Part shown: positions 33,725 to 44,244 of the stretch, piece after piece
How the letters are laid out: every line of letters starts with the position of its first letter
Numbering within the stretch: position 1 is the first letter of the stretch
NCBI RefSeq assembly: GCF_012489685.1
Contig: NC_080045.1
Span: 52,411,096 to 52,475,095, forward strand
Source: Lotus japonicus
Lineage: Eukaryota; Streptophyta; Magnoliopsida; Fabales; Fabaceae
Length of the DNA: 64,000 nucleotides
Reading direction: 5' to 3'
Program-made: the position numbers and the translations under genes
The notes under the pieces: generated by a model
What the model was told of the DNA's origin: nothing
What the model saw: the letters and a program-made list of their open reading frames with translations, nothing else
Database searches by the model: none

Positions 33725-34003
33725 CTCCCTCCGTTCCTGTATAACTGGTACTTTAAGGTTGTTGCACAAGTATTAAGAAACAGCAATTAATATTCTTGTT
33801 TTACTAAAATTACTATCTAACTTCCAATAATTACACCCTTTATCTCTTTTATTAATTCTAACTTTTCAATTTTTCTACCATCAATAAATGAAGGGTACAC
33901 TTGGTAAAGTGGAATTAATGTTCTCTTGAAACTTTAAAAGTATCAGTTAAATAGGAACAACAAAAGAACTAAAATAGTATCAGTTATTTAGGAACGGAGG
34001 GAA
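33725..34003. mobile_element. Stowaway-type MITE
   Basis: The ends CTCCCTCCGTTCC and GGAACGGAGGGA form inverted repeats next to TA on both sides (33723-33724, 34004-34005). 279 bp, AT-rich, no coding capacity. CTCCCTCCGTTCC is the classic Stowaway (Tc1/mariner-related) end. Confidence 0.85.
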
Positions 34004-34213
34004 TAATAGTGTTATGTGTACATTTTAATATTCTGAAAAATAATAATTTCACTAATATTATTAGTTATGAAATATTAGTATTGATGGAGTTCAAAAAAAA
34101 ATTAGTATTGACACTCAAACATATAAAAAATACAAACATTTATAGAGACTTTTTTGTTTTTATCTCTTTCTTCTACTTCATCTATACCTATATAATTGTC
34201 ACTATATTAATCT

Positions 34214-34457
34214 TTCTTTTGTTCCTATTAACTTGTCACTTTCACAATTTTAAGGTAGCATTAATTATATATACTTTACAAATTATACCCTTTAATTATT
34301 GGTGGTTGGAGAATTGAAAATGCAGAATTAATAAGAGAGAATAGGAGTATATTAGGAAGTGAAATAGTAATTTTAATAAAACTAGAGCATTAAATGATAT
34401 TTCATAATGCATATGCCACAACCTTAAAGTAACACATATTAAGGAACAAAGAGAGTA
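34214..34457. mobile_element. Degenerate Stowaway-like MITE
   Basis: Left TTTTGTTCCTATTAACTTGTC and right TATTAAGGAACAAAGAGAGTA resemble the flanking Stowaway copies in inverted orientation, with weaker ends. The internal CAATTTTAAGG/CCTTAAAGT also pairs. It is the third copy in a 1-kb cluster. Confidence 0.5.
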
Positions 34458-34469
34458 TCTTACTTATTA

Positions 34470-34735
34470 CTTCCTCCGTTCCTATTTATCTGTCCAGGAA
34501 GAGAATGTTCACATAAATTAAGGAAAACAATTAATTATGTTGATTTTCATAAAAGTATTATTTGTTTTCCTATATCACCATTTAAAATGTATTTTGTCTT
34601 TCTTCATTTATCGTTTCTGTAAGGGTATTTCTTGGAAAAACATCAATTAATGCTCTCTTGAAACTCTAAGTGGACATATATATAGGAACATATTTTTTTT
34701 CTTCAAAGTGGACAATTAATAAGGAACGGATGGAG
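34470..34735. mobile_element. Stowaway-type MITE, second clear copy
   Basis: The ends CTTCCTCCGTTCC and GGAACGGATGGAG lie between TA dinucleotides (34468-34469 and 34736-34737). 266 bp, AT-rich, non-coding. Confidence 0.8.
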
Positions 34736-34737
34736 TA

Positions 34738-35901
34738 TATCTTTTCTTCGATTCTCACTATGAGTAATGCCCACAACTATCCATAAACATCTACTTTTCC
34801 GATGTACCAAAAAAAAAAAAAACAATCCATAGACATCTTATTTTTCTCTTTATCTCTTAATTCTATCATATATCACATTAACTAATTACTTATTTTATCT
34901 TTTCTTCATTGCTCAGGTGCCCTATTAAATGTACACACATATGCTATGCCAAATGTATATGATATAACTTTATCCATAATTTCAAAAAAAAAAACTTTAT
35001 GAAATTTAAAAATCATAAGATCCATAAATGGATAACATTTTCATTGTTTTATTTATTTATTTGTGACGTGTTATTTTTTTTTTTGAAATTGACGTGTTAT
35101 TAAAATAGACTAAAGGCATGAGTAGCTATTTAAAATTGTAACTGAAAATCTTAAAATCCGAGTATGTTAGCACTTTGGATAGAGATGAGCACGAGATTGT
35201 TCAAATAATTTCTACTATTCTTTATGATATCTCTTTGGAAACAGAACAACAGATAATTTTGCAACCTTGGCCAAAACCGTAAGCAAAAATTTAAAATACA
35301 CCACTAAGCCTATGTAATGGTCTAGACTCTAGACACCCTAGACCTCAAAAATCAAAATTCTCTAGCCACTCCATTTCTTCCCAACCCTAGTTTGAACCAA
35401 CTCATGAGCTCAAGCCAATAGAAAAAAGTGAGGATGAGGATGTGTTTTGAAAAATGAGGAAGATAAATAGCAATGTGTTTTTTTGAGCGGAATCATAGGC
35501 CATCTCATTGGACCTGGCACCGCCTTTGCTAACTTCATTTTGCTCCATCTATCACTAATTACACCTCATGCCATCATGCTAGCTTAGCTTCACAAATTAA
35601 CTACTACTTTTTCTTGATTTTCCTCTTCCACTCTCTTCATCACCATCATTACCATAACCCTCTCTCCCCCTAATCTCTCTCTTAATTGGGGGGTGAGGAT
35701 CATAATCATATTCATATTAATACCCTCCCACATTCTTTCTTTCTGTCTACTTTTCAAAATCAAAAAGGAACATGCAAGTTTGCAACTAGGTATTTGACCA
35801 AATAGGATCATCAAGTTCCTATAGAACCCATCACTATTTCATAAGCCAAACACAAATACATAACACACCACTCTCCTCAAACCAAACAACTCTGTTATGT
35901 C
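34738..35901. other. Spacer upstream of the FAF gene
   Basis: AT-rich with poly-A/poly-T runs. Pyrimidine-rich from about 35580 onward, likely leader or promoter of the FAF gene. No other gene seen. Confidence 0.5.
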
Positions 35902-36747
35902 ATGATGATTTTTTTCTCCTTGTATTTCCCAATCCTCCTCTCACTTTCTCTTTCTTTCTTCCTCCATGCCTTCAACAAACACATTCACTCTTTCTTTGCC
36001 CTTATCTCCACCTTCAACACTACTACCAATTACAAGCTTCAGAAAAAATGCCACCACCCAATTTCATCCACCGCCAATGTTCTTCCCCTTCCTCCACCAC
36101 CGCCGATAGGTGGTGGGATCGGAAGGTTGGTGATGTGTACAGAGAGTCTTGGATTCGAGAGCTTTGAGATCGAGAATGATGATGGTGATGACAACAATAT
36201 GATCTACAATGATAGTGAAGGTGAGGTGGAGGAAGAGGGAGGAGGGGCAGCGGCGGAGGGGAGGGAGGAGGCGTTTCCGCCGCCGCTTTCGTCGCTAGAC
36301 GGCAACGGTCAGCCTAGTTTTGTTCTGTTACCGGTTAGGAAGGATGGAAGGTTACAGCTCAGCAAAGTGAGAGTGAAGAGACCAGAAATTCTCCGTGCCA
36401 CAAGGCAAGATGGACGGTTGAGATTGTATCTCGTTCCAGATGAGGAATGCATGGTAGATGATGACATGGAACAAGAGGACTGTGAAGAGGAAGAACCAGA
36501 GGAAGTTGGAGTAGAAACAGAGGAAGAAGAAACAGAGGAAGTGGTTGAAATGATTAGTAGATATTGTGAGGAAGAAGAAGAAGAAGAAGATAGGGTTAGA
36601 GAGAGGGAGTTTCCTGCAAGTGGAAGGGGTAATGAATGGTTTAGGGGGTGTCACCAAGTGGTGCATCACATTCAATGCCATCAACATGTTCATAGTAGCC
36701 ACCACCATAACCACCACCTGCGTATGTATGGAGTTGGAATTGCATGA
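35902..36747 (+). CDS. FANTASTIC FOUR (FAF) domain protein
   Basis: Single exon, 281 residues from the first ATG. MCTESLGFESFE (about 82-93) and FPPPLSSLDGNGQPSFVLLP through VRKDGRLQL, RPEILRATRQDG and RLRLYLV (about 124-180) form the FAF domain. A strongly acidic Glu-rich tail (about 186-240) and a His-rich end (VHSSHHHNHH) follow. FAF proteins modulate shoot meristem size in Arabidopsis, linked to WUSCHEL. The function here is inferred from the domain. The first 50 residues are hydrophobic and unlike a typical FAF start, so translation could begin further in, though the only in-frame ATG between is the one in MCTESLG. The acidic tail is encoded by GAA/GAG runs prone to length change. Confidence 0.85.
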   Translation: MMIFFSLYFPILLSLSLSFFLHAFNKHIHSFFALISTFNTTTNYKLQKKCHHPISSTANVLPLPPPPPIGGGIGRLVMCTESLGFESFEIENDDGDDNNMIYNDSEGEVEEEGGGAAAEGREEAFPPPLSSLDGNGQPSFVLLPVRKDGRLQLSKVRVKRPEILRATRQDGRLRLYLVPDEECMVDDDMEQEDCEEEEPEEVGVETEEEETEEVVEMISRYCEEEEEEEDRVREREFPASGRGNEWFRGCHQVVHHIQCHQHVHSSHHHNHHLRMYGVGIA

Positions 36748-38393
36748 ACATATAATTTGGCATGTTAATTATATTACAATGGATATAAATAACTTTGACA
36801 ATAAAATTCATTAGTTTTGCCTCATCTTGAATGTTATAATTTGTAGTTTTGTACTCTGTGTGTGAAATATTCTGCTACAATTTCTTATTCACAAGAGAGC
36901 ACACAGAGGTGATGTTGCTCTACATAAATAGGATATACATAGTAAAAGTCTATTAATACCCCCCAAATATACTCACAATTAGTGAGATGAGAGTTGAAGG
37001 TAGAGAAATGGGTGTAGGCAACAAAATATCATGGAGTAAGAGCTAGCATAGTTGAAGCTTCTGAGTATTCATGATATTCATACAATTCCTGAAGTATTCA
37101 CCTTGGGATAAGATTATTTGTGACAACTTACAATTCAATTCAAAGACATCAATACCATTATAATTTTTCAAATTTGATTAGCTTTTTATTTATTTATCTT
37201 AGATGAAAGATGATACTAAGTCACTTTTATTGAAACTTTCAATAGTAATTAACTAAAAGCTCTTTAAAGTGCTATAGAAGCCTCTATTGAGGAACAAAGT
37301 TTGTTCCTTAAGTAATAGTCTGATTAACAAATCAACTAAAGTCGAGTATTTGGTTGATTCACATCGGCTAGGTCCCTAAACACTTATTTAAAGCAACAAA
37401 TTGACACCTCTTGCGCGACACATGCAATGGAGAATTTTCATCACCTAATCACAAGCTAGAGTGGAGTATGCAATTGAGGTACAGACGAAGTATGGAATCA
37501 TCAAACAATCAAAGAAATGGCAATAGTCGAGTTCCTAATTTTGGATTCACTACCACCATTTCTCAAGCCATGATGTCCAATGGATCACATGCCCACACTA
37601 GCGCATTTGGCGATGTTATACACATGAAAACCGTCGGCAAATGTTAGTTATTATAAATGTTAGTAAATTAATCTCTCCTCCGGGTTCGAACCCAGGACCC
37701 TTCATTCACCCTTCACCCCACCCGTCGTGGTTAATCAACCCCTATCAACCAAGGCTTGGGAAACCATTCCAATCATCCAAATGTTGGGGAACCTACGAAG
37801 ACAATTCTAATTGACCCAAACAAGATTCTGAATGTTATGAGACACTTTGGAGTTCAAGTACAACCAATTGACACACTTGTCTATTAGAAGTAGTATCTTT
37901 AATGGGTGGATCATATTGTTTACTCATTTAAGACATACGAAGTTATTGACTTTACTACCTGCTCAGGTGAAGATGACAAGTATAAAATGGAACACGTTTA
38001 TCGACTCACGGTTCAATGTAAGGAGGATAATAAGAAAGAATTTTACAAACTACAATTGCTCTATTTGTCGTTCCGAAAGGGGGCCTTTGGGTGGTACTCA
38101 TTTCTCCATCTTACTTGGTCCAAAATTGGGCAAATATGAAACAGAACTTCCTTGAATGAGTTTAGTCTTGTCTAGATTTTTATAAAAATTTGTGTAAGAG
38201 CTTATTTTAGTCTTTAACATATGCATAATTTTTGTCAATTTAATTCTTCAAAATAAATTTTATCAATTAAGTATTTGAAGTTTAATATACATGTTTTCTA
38301 GTTCCTCAAATTAGCTATAACAAATAGGTGGATGTATACAAAATTACTTGAAATGTTTTTGTTGTTTTAAAACAAATAAAAAAAACCAAAAAC
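36748..38393. other. Spacer between the FAF gene and tRNA-Ser
   Basis: 37640-37745 holds a repeat with GGGTTCGAACCCAGGACCCT, also seen at 49272-49350. An open stretch at 37906-38139 (VYRLTVQCKEDNKKEFY, RKGAFGWYSFLHL) looks protein-like but I do not recognise it. It has no clear start context and may be an exon relic. The remainder is AT-rich with nothing identifiable. Confidence 0.45.
38387..38393 (-). terminator. Pol III terminator of tRNA-Ser
   Basis: On the minus strand, GG then TTTTT follows the discriminator base directly, with further T's a few bases on. A run of four or more T's ends Pol III transcription. Confidence 0.6.
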
Positions 38394-38475
38394 CGTCGAC
38401 AGCAGGGTTCGAACCTGCGCGGGCGTAGCCCAACAGATTTCAAGTCTGTCTCCTTAACCACTCGGACATATCGAC
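38394..38475 (-). tRNA. tRNA-Ser (anticodon UGA)
   Basis: On the minus strand the 82-nt sequence folds as a cloverleaf: acceptor GTCGATA pairs with TGTCGAC, discriminator G. The D-arm region is GTCCGAGTGGTTAAGGAG. The anticodon loop ACTTGAAAT is closed by CAGA/TCTG and carries TGA. A long variable arm (GGGC TAC GCCC) and the T arm GCAGGTTCGAACCCTGC follow. The long variable arm and anticodon make it serine. Internal A and B boxes are intact. A T5 tract just past the 3' end (plus-strand AAAAA at 38388-38392) is a likely Pol III stop. No intron. Confidence 0.95.
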
Positions 38476-40354
38476 TTTGTTGAGATTTTCTCTATGTTTT
38501 CGATACATATACTAATATGTATCATTAGTAAACTAATTTCGAAAATCGAAAATCGTAGGTCATATTTATATTTTTATAAAATGAAAAATAATTTTAAATA
38601 AATGAAATTTTATTTTAAACATAAATAAATGAAATTTTTAAAGTGGTTGGTAATTATATTAAAATTAAAAGAGCTTTTATATGTATGTTTCATTTGGAAA
38701 CTTAAATATTGTAAATGTAACTTTCATAAAAAAAAAATTGTGAATGTACAATATAATATTGATTCTAATAAAAATTTCTACTGGGATAAATTTGATAGGG
38801 TATATTATTCAGTATGTCTAGATGAATTGTATAATTATATAATAAGATGTTATTTTATGTTTCGAAATATATCTTATTGAATATAACAACGAATCACTTT
38901 ATACAAATGAAAACTATTTTTCTTATATACAGGATATAATTTAGAAGTTGTCTAAATGTTCTATGAGAAAATTTGAGTTAAATAATTCATCGTCCAATCA
39001 CATTGAATTTAAGTGAGTTATAACTTAGAATTCTATATTTTATTTTAAAAAAAAATATCATATTGGTCTATTGAGTTATGTGTCAGCAACCCACAATTTT
39101 TTTTCATAAACAGTTAATAACTCACATACGTCATTAATATAATCCCTATTATCTATGTTATATTTTTATCAATAGTTTCTTAGAAAAAAAATCACATGAG
39201 TTCTGAATATTCATGATATATAGGCAACAACTAAGTTATATGGATTGTATAAAATTTATGATGATTATATTAGTTCTAGTATATCGATTTATCAATTTTA
39301 TATGAAGCAATCATTTGTGTGAATAGAATTAATTAGTACTTGATTTAAGTAGTACACATTTAATTTTCTATATATTATAGCATATATCAAATTCGAGTTT
39401 AATGGATGAGAGAGTTTTTTTAAAAGTAGTGAATCAATGTGAGAGTTAGCCCCATTAAAATGTGAATGTTTTCGACTCATATTTTTTATATAAAAAGTAG
39501 AAGAATAAGAATTTCTCTTAATTTAATCACCGCAACATACATAAATTCCTCATGCATTACGTGGGCATCGATTGATACTAGTATAATTGTTTTTTTGGCT
39601 TAGGATACTAGTATTATTTAAAAACACGTATAAAAAGATTCCTAGATTAAAATATGATATCCATTATTAAAATATATGAAAAACAGAAAAAGGGCTTCCT
39701 TGGATGGAAAGAAAGACATGTTACCCTTTTAATATGGTTTCATGCTGCTGGCTGGCTGGCTGGGTGATGAAATTTGTATCATAGATTTTCTAATATTTTA
39801 CGGGGTTGTCTAAATGATCTATGATAAAGTTTGAGTTAAATAACTCATCATTATATTTTCAAACTAGAGTAGAAAGTTTAATTCATATTTTCGTATTTAA
39901 ATTAAACCAATCACACTAGATAGATTAAGCACTTAGCATGTTTGTTTTCTAAGTTGTGTGTATGAAAAATGACATATCAAACACATTTATTTAGATTTCT
40001 TCGAGTAAGGATTTAATCTCACAGCTGCCGGTATCGGTGTGAGTGAAAAATAAGCTTAATGAAAAACATGTTTAGTTCATGAATTTCAGGATTAATTAAT
40101 TCATGAAAGAAAAGTTATCTAGAGTGTGTGGATTGACAAAGTTGATTATTCAAAGATGGAAGGAAATAAGGAATCAATTGGTGTGCAAGTTCACACACTT
40201 TTACAGCTGCTGTGCCTTGACCAATGGTGCATGGTGGTGTCAAACTGCAACAACTGTTCAACAATTTCTCAAACCTATAAAATTCCAAGAATCATCAAAC
40301 CAATGAAAAAGAAAACAAAGAAAACCATCCAATTCCAACACAAGAAGAAAGAAA
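38476..40354. other. Very AT-rich spacer, nothing recognised
   Basis: Long AT-rich stretch. Two related pieces (38940-38990 and 39805-39850) share TTGTCTAAATG, ATGA and GAGTTAAATAA and are probably an old dispersed repeat. No gene is supported. The last 250 bp may be promoter and leader of the AT74-like gene. Confidence 0.5.
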
Positions 40355-41289
40355 ATGGGTGTGCTACCAAAGAGAATAATCCTAATGCGTCACGGAGAAT
40401 CACAGGGAAACCTCGACACGTCAGCATACACCACCACACCAGACCACAGCATTCAGTTAACACCGCAAGGAATCTCCCAAGCCCGCCGCGCCGGTAACCG
40501 TCTCCGCCGCGTCATGGCCGCCGACGGCTGCTCCCCTGACTGGCGCGTCAACTTCTACGTCTCCCCCTACGCGCGCACCCGATCCACGCTCCGAGAAGTC
40601 GGCCGATCGTTCTCCAAGAAGCGCGTGATCGGCGTCCGGGAAGAATCTCGCATCCGCGAGCAGGATTTCGGTAACTTCCAGGTGGAAGAACGCATGAAAA
40701 TCATCAAACAAACTCGCGAGCGTTTCGGTAGATTCTTCTACCGCTTCCCCGAAGGCGAATCCGCCGCCGATGTTTACGATCGGATCTCCGGTAATCTCTC
40801 CGTTCAAATCTCAGATCTCGAACGCAGATTCACACATTTGAGTCAATTTTGCTTTAATTTTTGATTCAATTGCAATTTGCAGGTTTCTTTGAAGCTTTGT
40901 GGAGGGACATAGATCTGAACAGGCTACATCACGATCCATCAAACGATTTGAATCTGGTGATTGTTTCACACGGTTTGACATCGCGGATTTTTCTGATGAA
41001 GTGGTTCAAGTGGACGGTGGAGCAGTTTGAGCATCTGAACAATTTCGGGAACTGTGAGTTCCGTGTGATGGAGCAGGGGAGTGGCGGAGAGTATAGCTTG
41101 GCGGTTCATCACACGGAGGAGGAGATGCTGCAGTGGGGGCTGTCTCCGGAGATGGTGGCGGATCAGAAATGGCGCGCCGGTGCGAGTAGGGGTGCGTGGA
41201 ATGATCAGTGCTCGTGGTATCTTGATGGGTTTTTCGATCGTCTTGCTGAAGAATCTGATGATGAAGAAGCTAGTTCTTCATGTGCATGA
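40355..41289 (+). CDS. AT74-like histidine phosphatase (phosphoglycerate mutase-like)
   Basis: Two exons, 40355-40790 and 40883-41289, join GT-AG in phase 1 (280 residues). LMRHGESQGN (residues 10-19) is the catalytic RHG motif with the nucleophilic His. YVSPYARTRSTLRE, REQDFGNFQ and EGESAADVYDRI follow. IVSHGLTSRIFL in exon 2 supplies the second conserved His. The Arabidopsis relatives AT74 and AT74H are annotated as phosphoglycerate mutase-like, but the true substrate is not known, and this branch should not be assumed to act in glycolysis. The C-terminus is acidic and Ser-rich. GC content is clearly higher in exon 1 than in the surroundings. Sequence and splice sites look intact. Confidence 0.92.
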
Positions 41290-42906
41290 GTTTATTTCTT
41301 TTTTTCATTTTTTTGTAATTAAATATAATCCAAAAATGAGAGATACTAGATTCTGTAGATTGTTTAGTTCTATTTGTCTTATTCATTGCCACATATATAT
41401 ATATATTTTTAATTGTTAGATGTATATTATATTGTGCAAGCATATAATATGTGTTATGTAGTATAACACTTTAAATTGTTGCTTGACATGATAAAAATTT
41501 GTAATTTTTAATGGGAATCAAACCTTGGTACAGAATTCTGCAACAAATAAAAATAACTATATATGCCATTTTCTAAAGTTTGAGTAAATGTTTTATGCAT
41601 TGAGAGGGAAAGAATTCTCTTTTTCCTTGCATGACAAATTTGAATATTTCTTAATATGACATGAGGATACTAAATCATCAAGTGTGATATTTTCTTTCTT
41701 ATAAATTGAGTTTCATTAATCAAACCGAGAAACACGTTCAAAGGCTAATATATCATGTCAAATAAGAGAATTAAGGTCTGAAGCGACCTCTCTTCAATCC
41801 AAACCAAGTTCTTAAAAAAAGAAAACATTCTTAGCGTTTGTGCTTGTGTTATTGTTAAAAGTTCCATATTGGTTAGAGATATGATCAATTAAGTGTAAAA
41901 AAGCGTAGAGCAACCCTCAACTCTTAAGCTAGCTTTTATGTTGAGTTATGTATCCCTAGTTTTAATATGGTATTAGAATCTTTATGACTTAGTCGTCTAG
42001 AGTTCGATCCTTACTCCCCTCACTTTCTAATTAAAAAATGGAATTTAAGCATATGATAAATGAACCTGTGCATTTATCCACGCTTCAAGCTCAAAGAGTT
42101 CTTACGTGAGGGGGCGTGTTAGAATATAATATAAAACTATTCATTTACCCAACAACTTAAACTTTTGGGATAATTTAGTTGCTTGATATTAGAGTTGGGT
42201 TAGCGGGTCGAAGTCCGCGGGCCGGTCCGTGAGACTGCGGACTAGTGCGGGCTATAGCTCGAAAAATAGAGAACCGCTTAACTGCGGGCCTACGCAGGGT
42301 TGGTAGTGTGGGGCGGGTCTAGGAGGGCAAAAAATGGATAAGAGAGGCCAAAGTCCGCGGACTAGCGCGGGCTATAGCCTGGAAAATAGAGGACTGCTTA
42401 ACTGCGGGCGCGGGCCAACCCACATACCCAACTCTACTTGATACAGTATCAGAACCTATCATAGATCCATTTGTTACCGGAGACCTCCTAGCCCTAGGCG
42501 TGAGGAGTGTGTTAGAAATGTCACATTGACTAGAGACATGACCAATCAAGTGTTTACAAAGGGTAAAACCACCATCACCTCCTAAACTAACTTTTGGGTT
42601 GATTTAGGCGTCCCATAATTTAATAGTTATTAAGAGTTCCATAATCATTTCTAAAAGAGAAACTATAAAATGTAATTTTTGAAATAAACATGGTTTCAAT
42701 TTTTAGTCTACCGTCAATACAAACACGCTATTGATAAACATATAACAGAAGAAGAGGATAGAGATATAAAAGAAGAAAGTGGAAAATTGTGGAATTTTCA
42801 GTGCATAAAAGAGATTGTAAGGCCAGCCACAACATTCACACTAGCTGCTACATGATACAGACACATAGTATTATTAAACTAACATTGTTACAACCGAAAT
42901 GCATAA
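41290..42906. repeat. Spacer with dispersed repeat family, hosting a small hAT element
   Basis: 41855-42170 and 42505-42640 belong to the family seen at 32115-32465 (ACTAGAGATATGACCAAT-like, CTAGCTTTT, GTTCGATCC). The two pieces flank the hAT-type element at 42190-42436 and were probably one repeat before its insertion. No gene in this spacer. Confidence 0.55.
42190..42436. mobile_element. Short hAT-type MITE with internal duplication
   Basis: The ends TAGAGTTGGGT and ACCCAACTCTA are flanked by CTTGATAT (42182-42189) and CTTGATAC (42437-42444), an 8-bp target duplication with one change. Inside, a segment with AAGTCCGCGG, GCGGGCTATAGC and GAAAATAGAG is present twice (about 42210-42290 and 42350-42410). 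247 bp, no coding capacity, GC-richer than its surroundings. Confidence 0.85.
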
Positions 42907-43443
42907 CTAACAAATGGAATTGGATTTGTCATTGAGATCAGAACTCACTTTCAGAATTGATCTCAAAGGCTTTGGTTCATCTTCTTCTTCTTCCTGATCA
43001 AGAGAACCTGATTTTTTAAAGGACTTGCTCCTCTTCTTCTTCATCATTTTAGTTGAGACGATCTCTTCCACGTTGTCGCTTATGCTTACCGTTTTCCTTA
43101 GAGATTTCATTTTTGGTAAACTTGCTTTAATGTCTTTCGCCGTCCCACCAACATTCATGCTTGGATTATTCTTCTCCTCAGCCTTAGATGGAGGAGAGGA
43201 CAAACAATCACCAAAGAGACCTTGAGTTGGTGGAAGCTCCTTATTTTTACATGGTGTCTCTGACCCTCCCACCTTGTTTGGTTTAGATTCAGAACCTCTT
43301 AGTGCAGTTGAGGCTGAACTGCAATGTGTACAACGCCCGAAAGTCACTGTCTTCAATGCTCGCGGAGCCAGAGTTTTTGTGATGAAATTATAGAACCTGT
43401 AACAGATGCCCAGATTTTGAAGATGGAGTTCCCTTTGGTCCAT
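42907..43443 (-). CDS. Unrecognised small basic protein
   Basis: Open frame of 178 residues on the minus strand, apparently single-exon. I do not recognise a domain. Visible features: an aromatic/basic N-terminal part (ICYRFYNFITKTLAPRALK), FGRCTHCSS with a CxxC pair, a Ser/Pro/Lys-rich middle, a basic cluster KMMKKKRSKSFKKSG that could be a nuclear signal, an acidic run QEEEEDEP, and the C-terminal KPLRSILKVSSDLNDKSN. The order of biased blocks and lack of stops suggest a real, mostly disordered protein. Transcript evidence would be needed to settle the start. No link to its neighbours is visible. Confidence 0.6.
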   Translation of the reverse strand: MDQRELHLQNLGICYRFYNFITKTLAPRALKTVTFGRCTHCSSASTALRGSESKPNKVGGSETPCKNKELPPTQGLFGDCLSSPPSKAEEKNNPSMNVGGTAKDIKASLPKMKSLRKTVSISDNVEEIVSTKMMKKKRSKSFKKSGSLDQEEEEDEPKPLRSILKVSSDLNDKSNSIC

Positions 43444-44244
43444 CTACTAGAATTTTCACCAGGGGATAAATTTGTGAAAAGGGTGTTGTGTTGTGTTAAT
43501 GGGTAGGAAGGAAAAAGTGACAGATGAGAACATAGATGTTTAAATGAGGAAATAAATGTTGAAAAGCATCTTCTTTGCTTTTCTTAGAAGGAATGTTAAC
43601 CCAAAAGTTGACAGCTTTTTTATAAAGTTGCAACTGAATCTGAAAGTAGAAAGCAACAACATAAGAAGGCATTGCATAAGCACACTTAAGCAATGCAATT
43701 AATCAGCACCAATATAACACAGCTAAGAATTTATGAGTTTGTCTTAGTGAATATTTCCAAATTACTAGCAGGGTTATCAAACTTTTACGGTACTGTTATT
43801 CTATATGTGAAATGAATAAGGAATATGAGAAGGGGATCACTTTACCTATTCTTCCACGCTTACTATTTTTTGATATTATGGTGATGTCAACGAATTTCTT
43901 CTCCCACACGGGTTCCTTTTTAAGTTTTATCCATACTATTTTATAGTTTGCGCCAAGAAAAGAAACCAATAAGGAGAATAAAATAAGAATTGAAAAAAAA
44001 AACTCCAAATGGACTTCATTCAAGGAGCAAAATTCGGATAGGTTTATACCTATATTTGGTTTTATTTTCAGGACAAAACTCCCCTAATATGACCTTCTCG
44101 ACCAAGAAACAGATTTATGTGGCAAATCACTACAAGAATTCAGCTCAAAAGTTACAACATATGAACATCTTAAACTACCATAAATGTGGTCTTTTCGCTC
44201 GAGGAGATAGCTATGGCCTATGATCGACCAAAAAAATGATGCAG
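43444..44244. other. Spacer and 3' flank of the Tim44/mL45-like gene
   Basis: No gene supported. Open frames are short and lack recognisable content. The part next to 44245 is probably the 3' UTR of the minus-strand gene. Confidence 0.5.

Noticed and set aside
36352..36717. 121-codon minus-strand frame
   Set aside because: Antisense of the FAF gene's GAA/GAG-rich tail, giving poly-Phe with no domain.
37411..37647. 78-codon plus-strand frame
   Set aside because: No known motif, composition like the surrounding spacer, and it runs into a dispersed repeat.
40457..40807. 116-codon minus-strand frame
   Set aside because: Antisense of the GC-rich first exon of the AT74-like gene.
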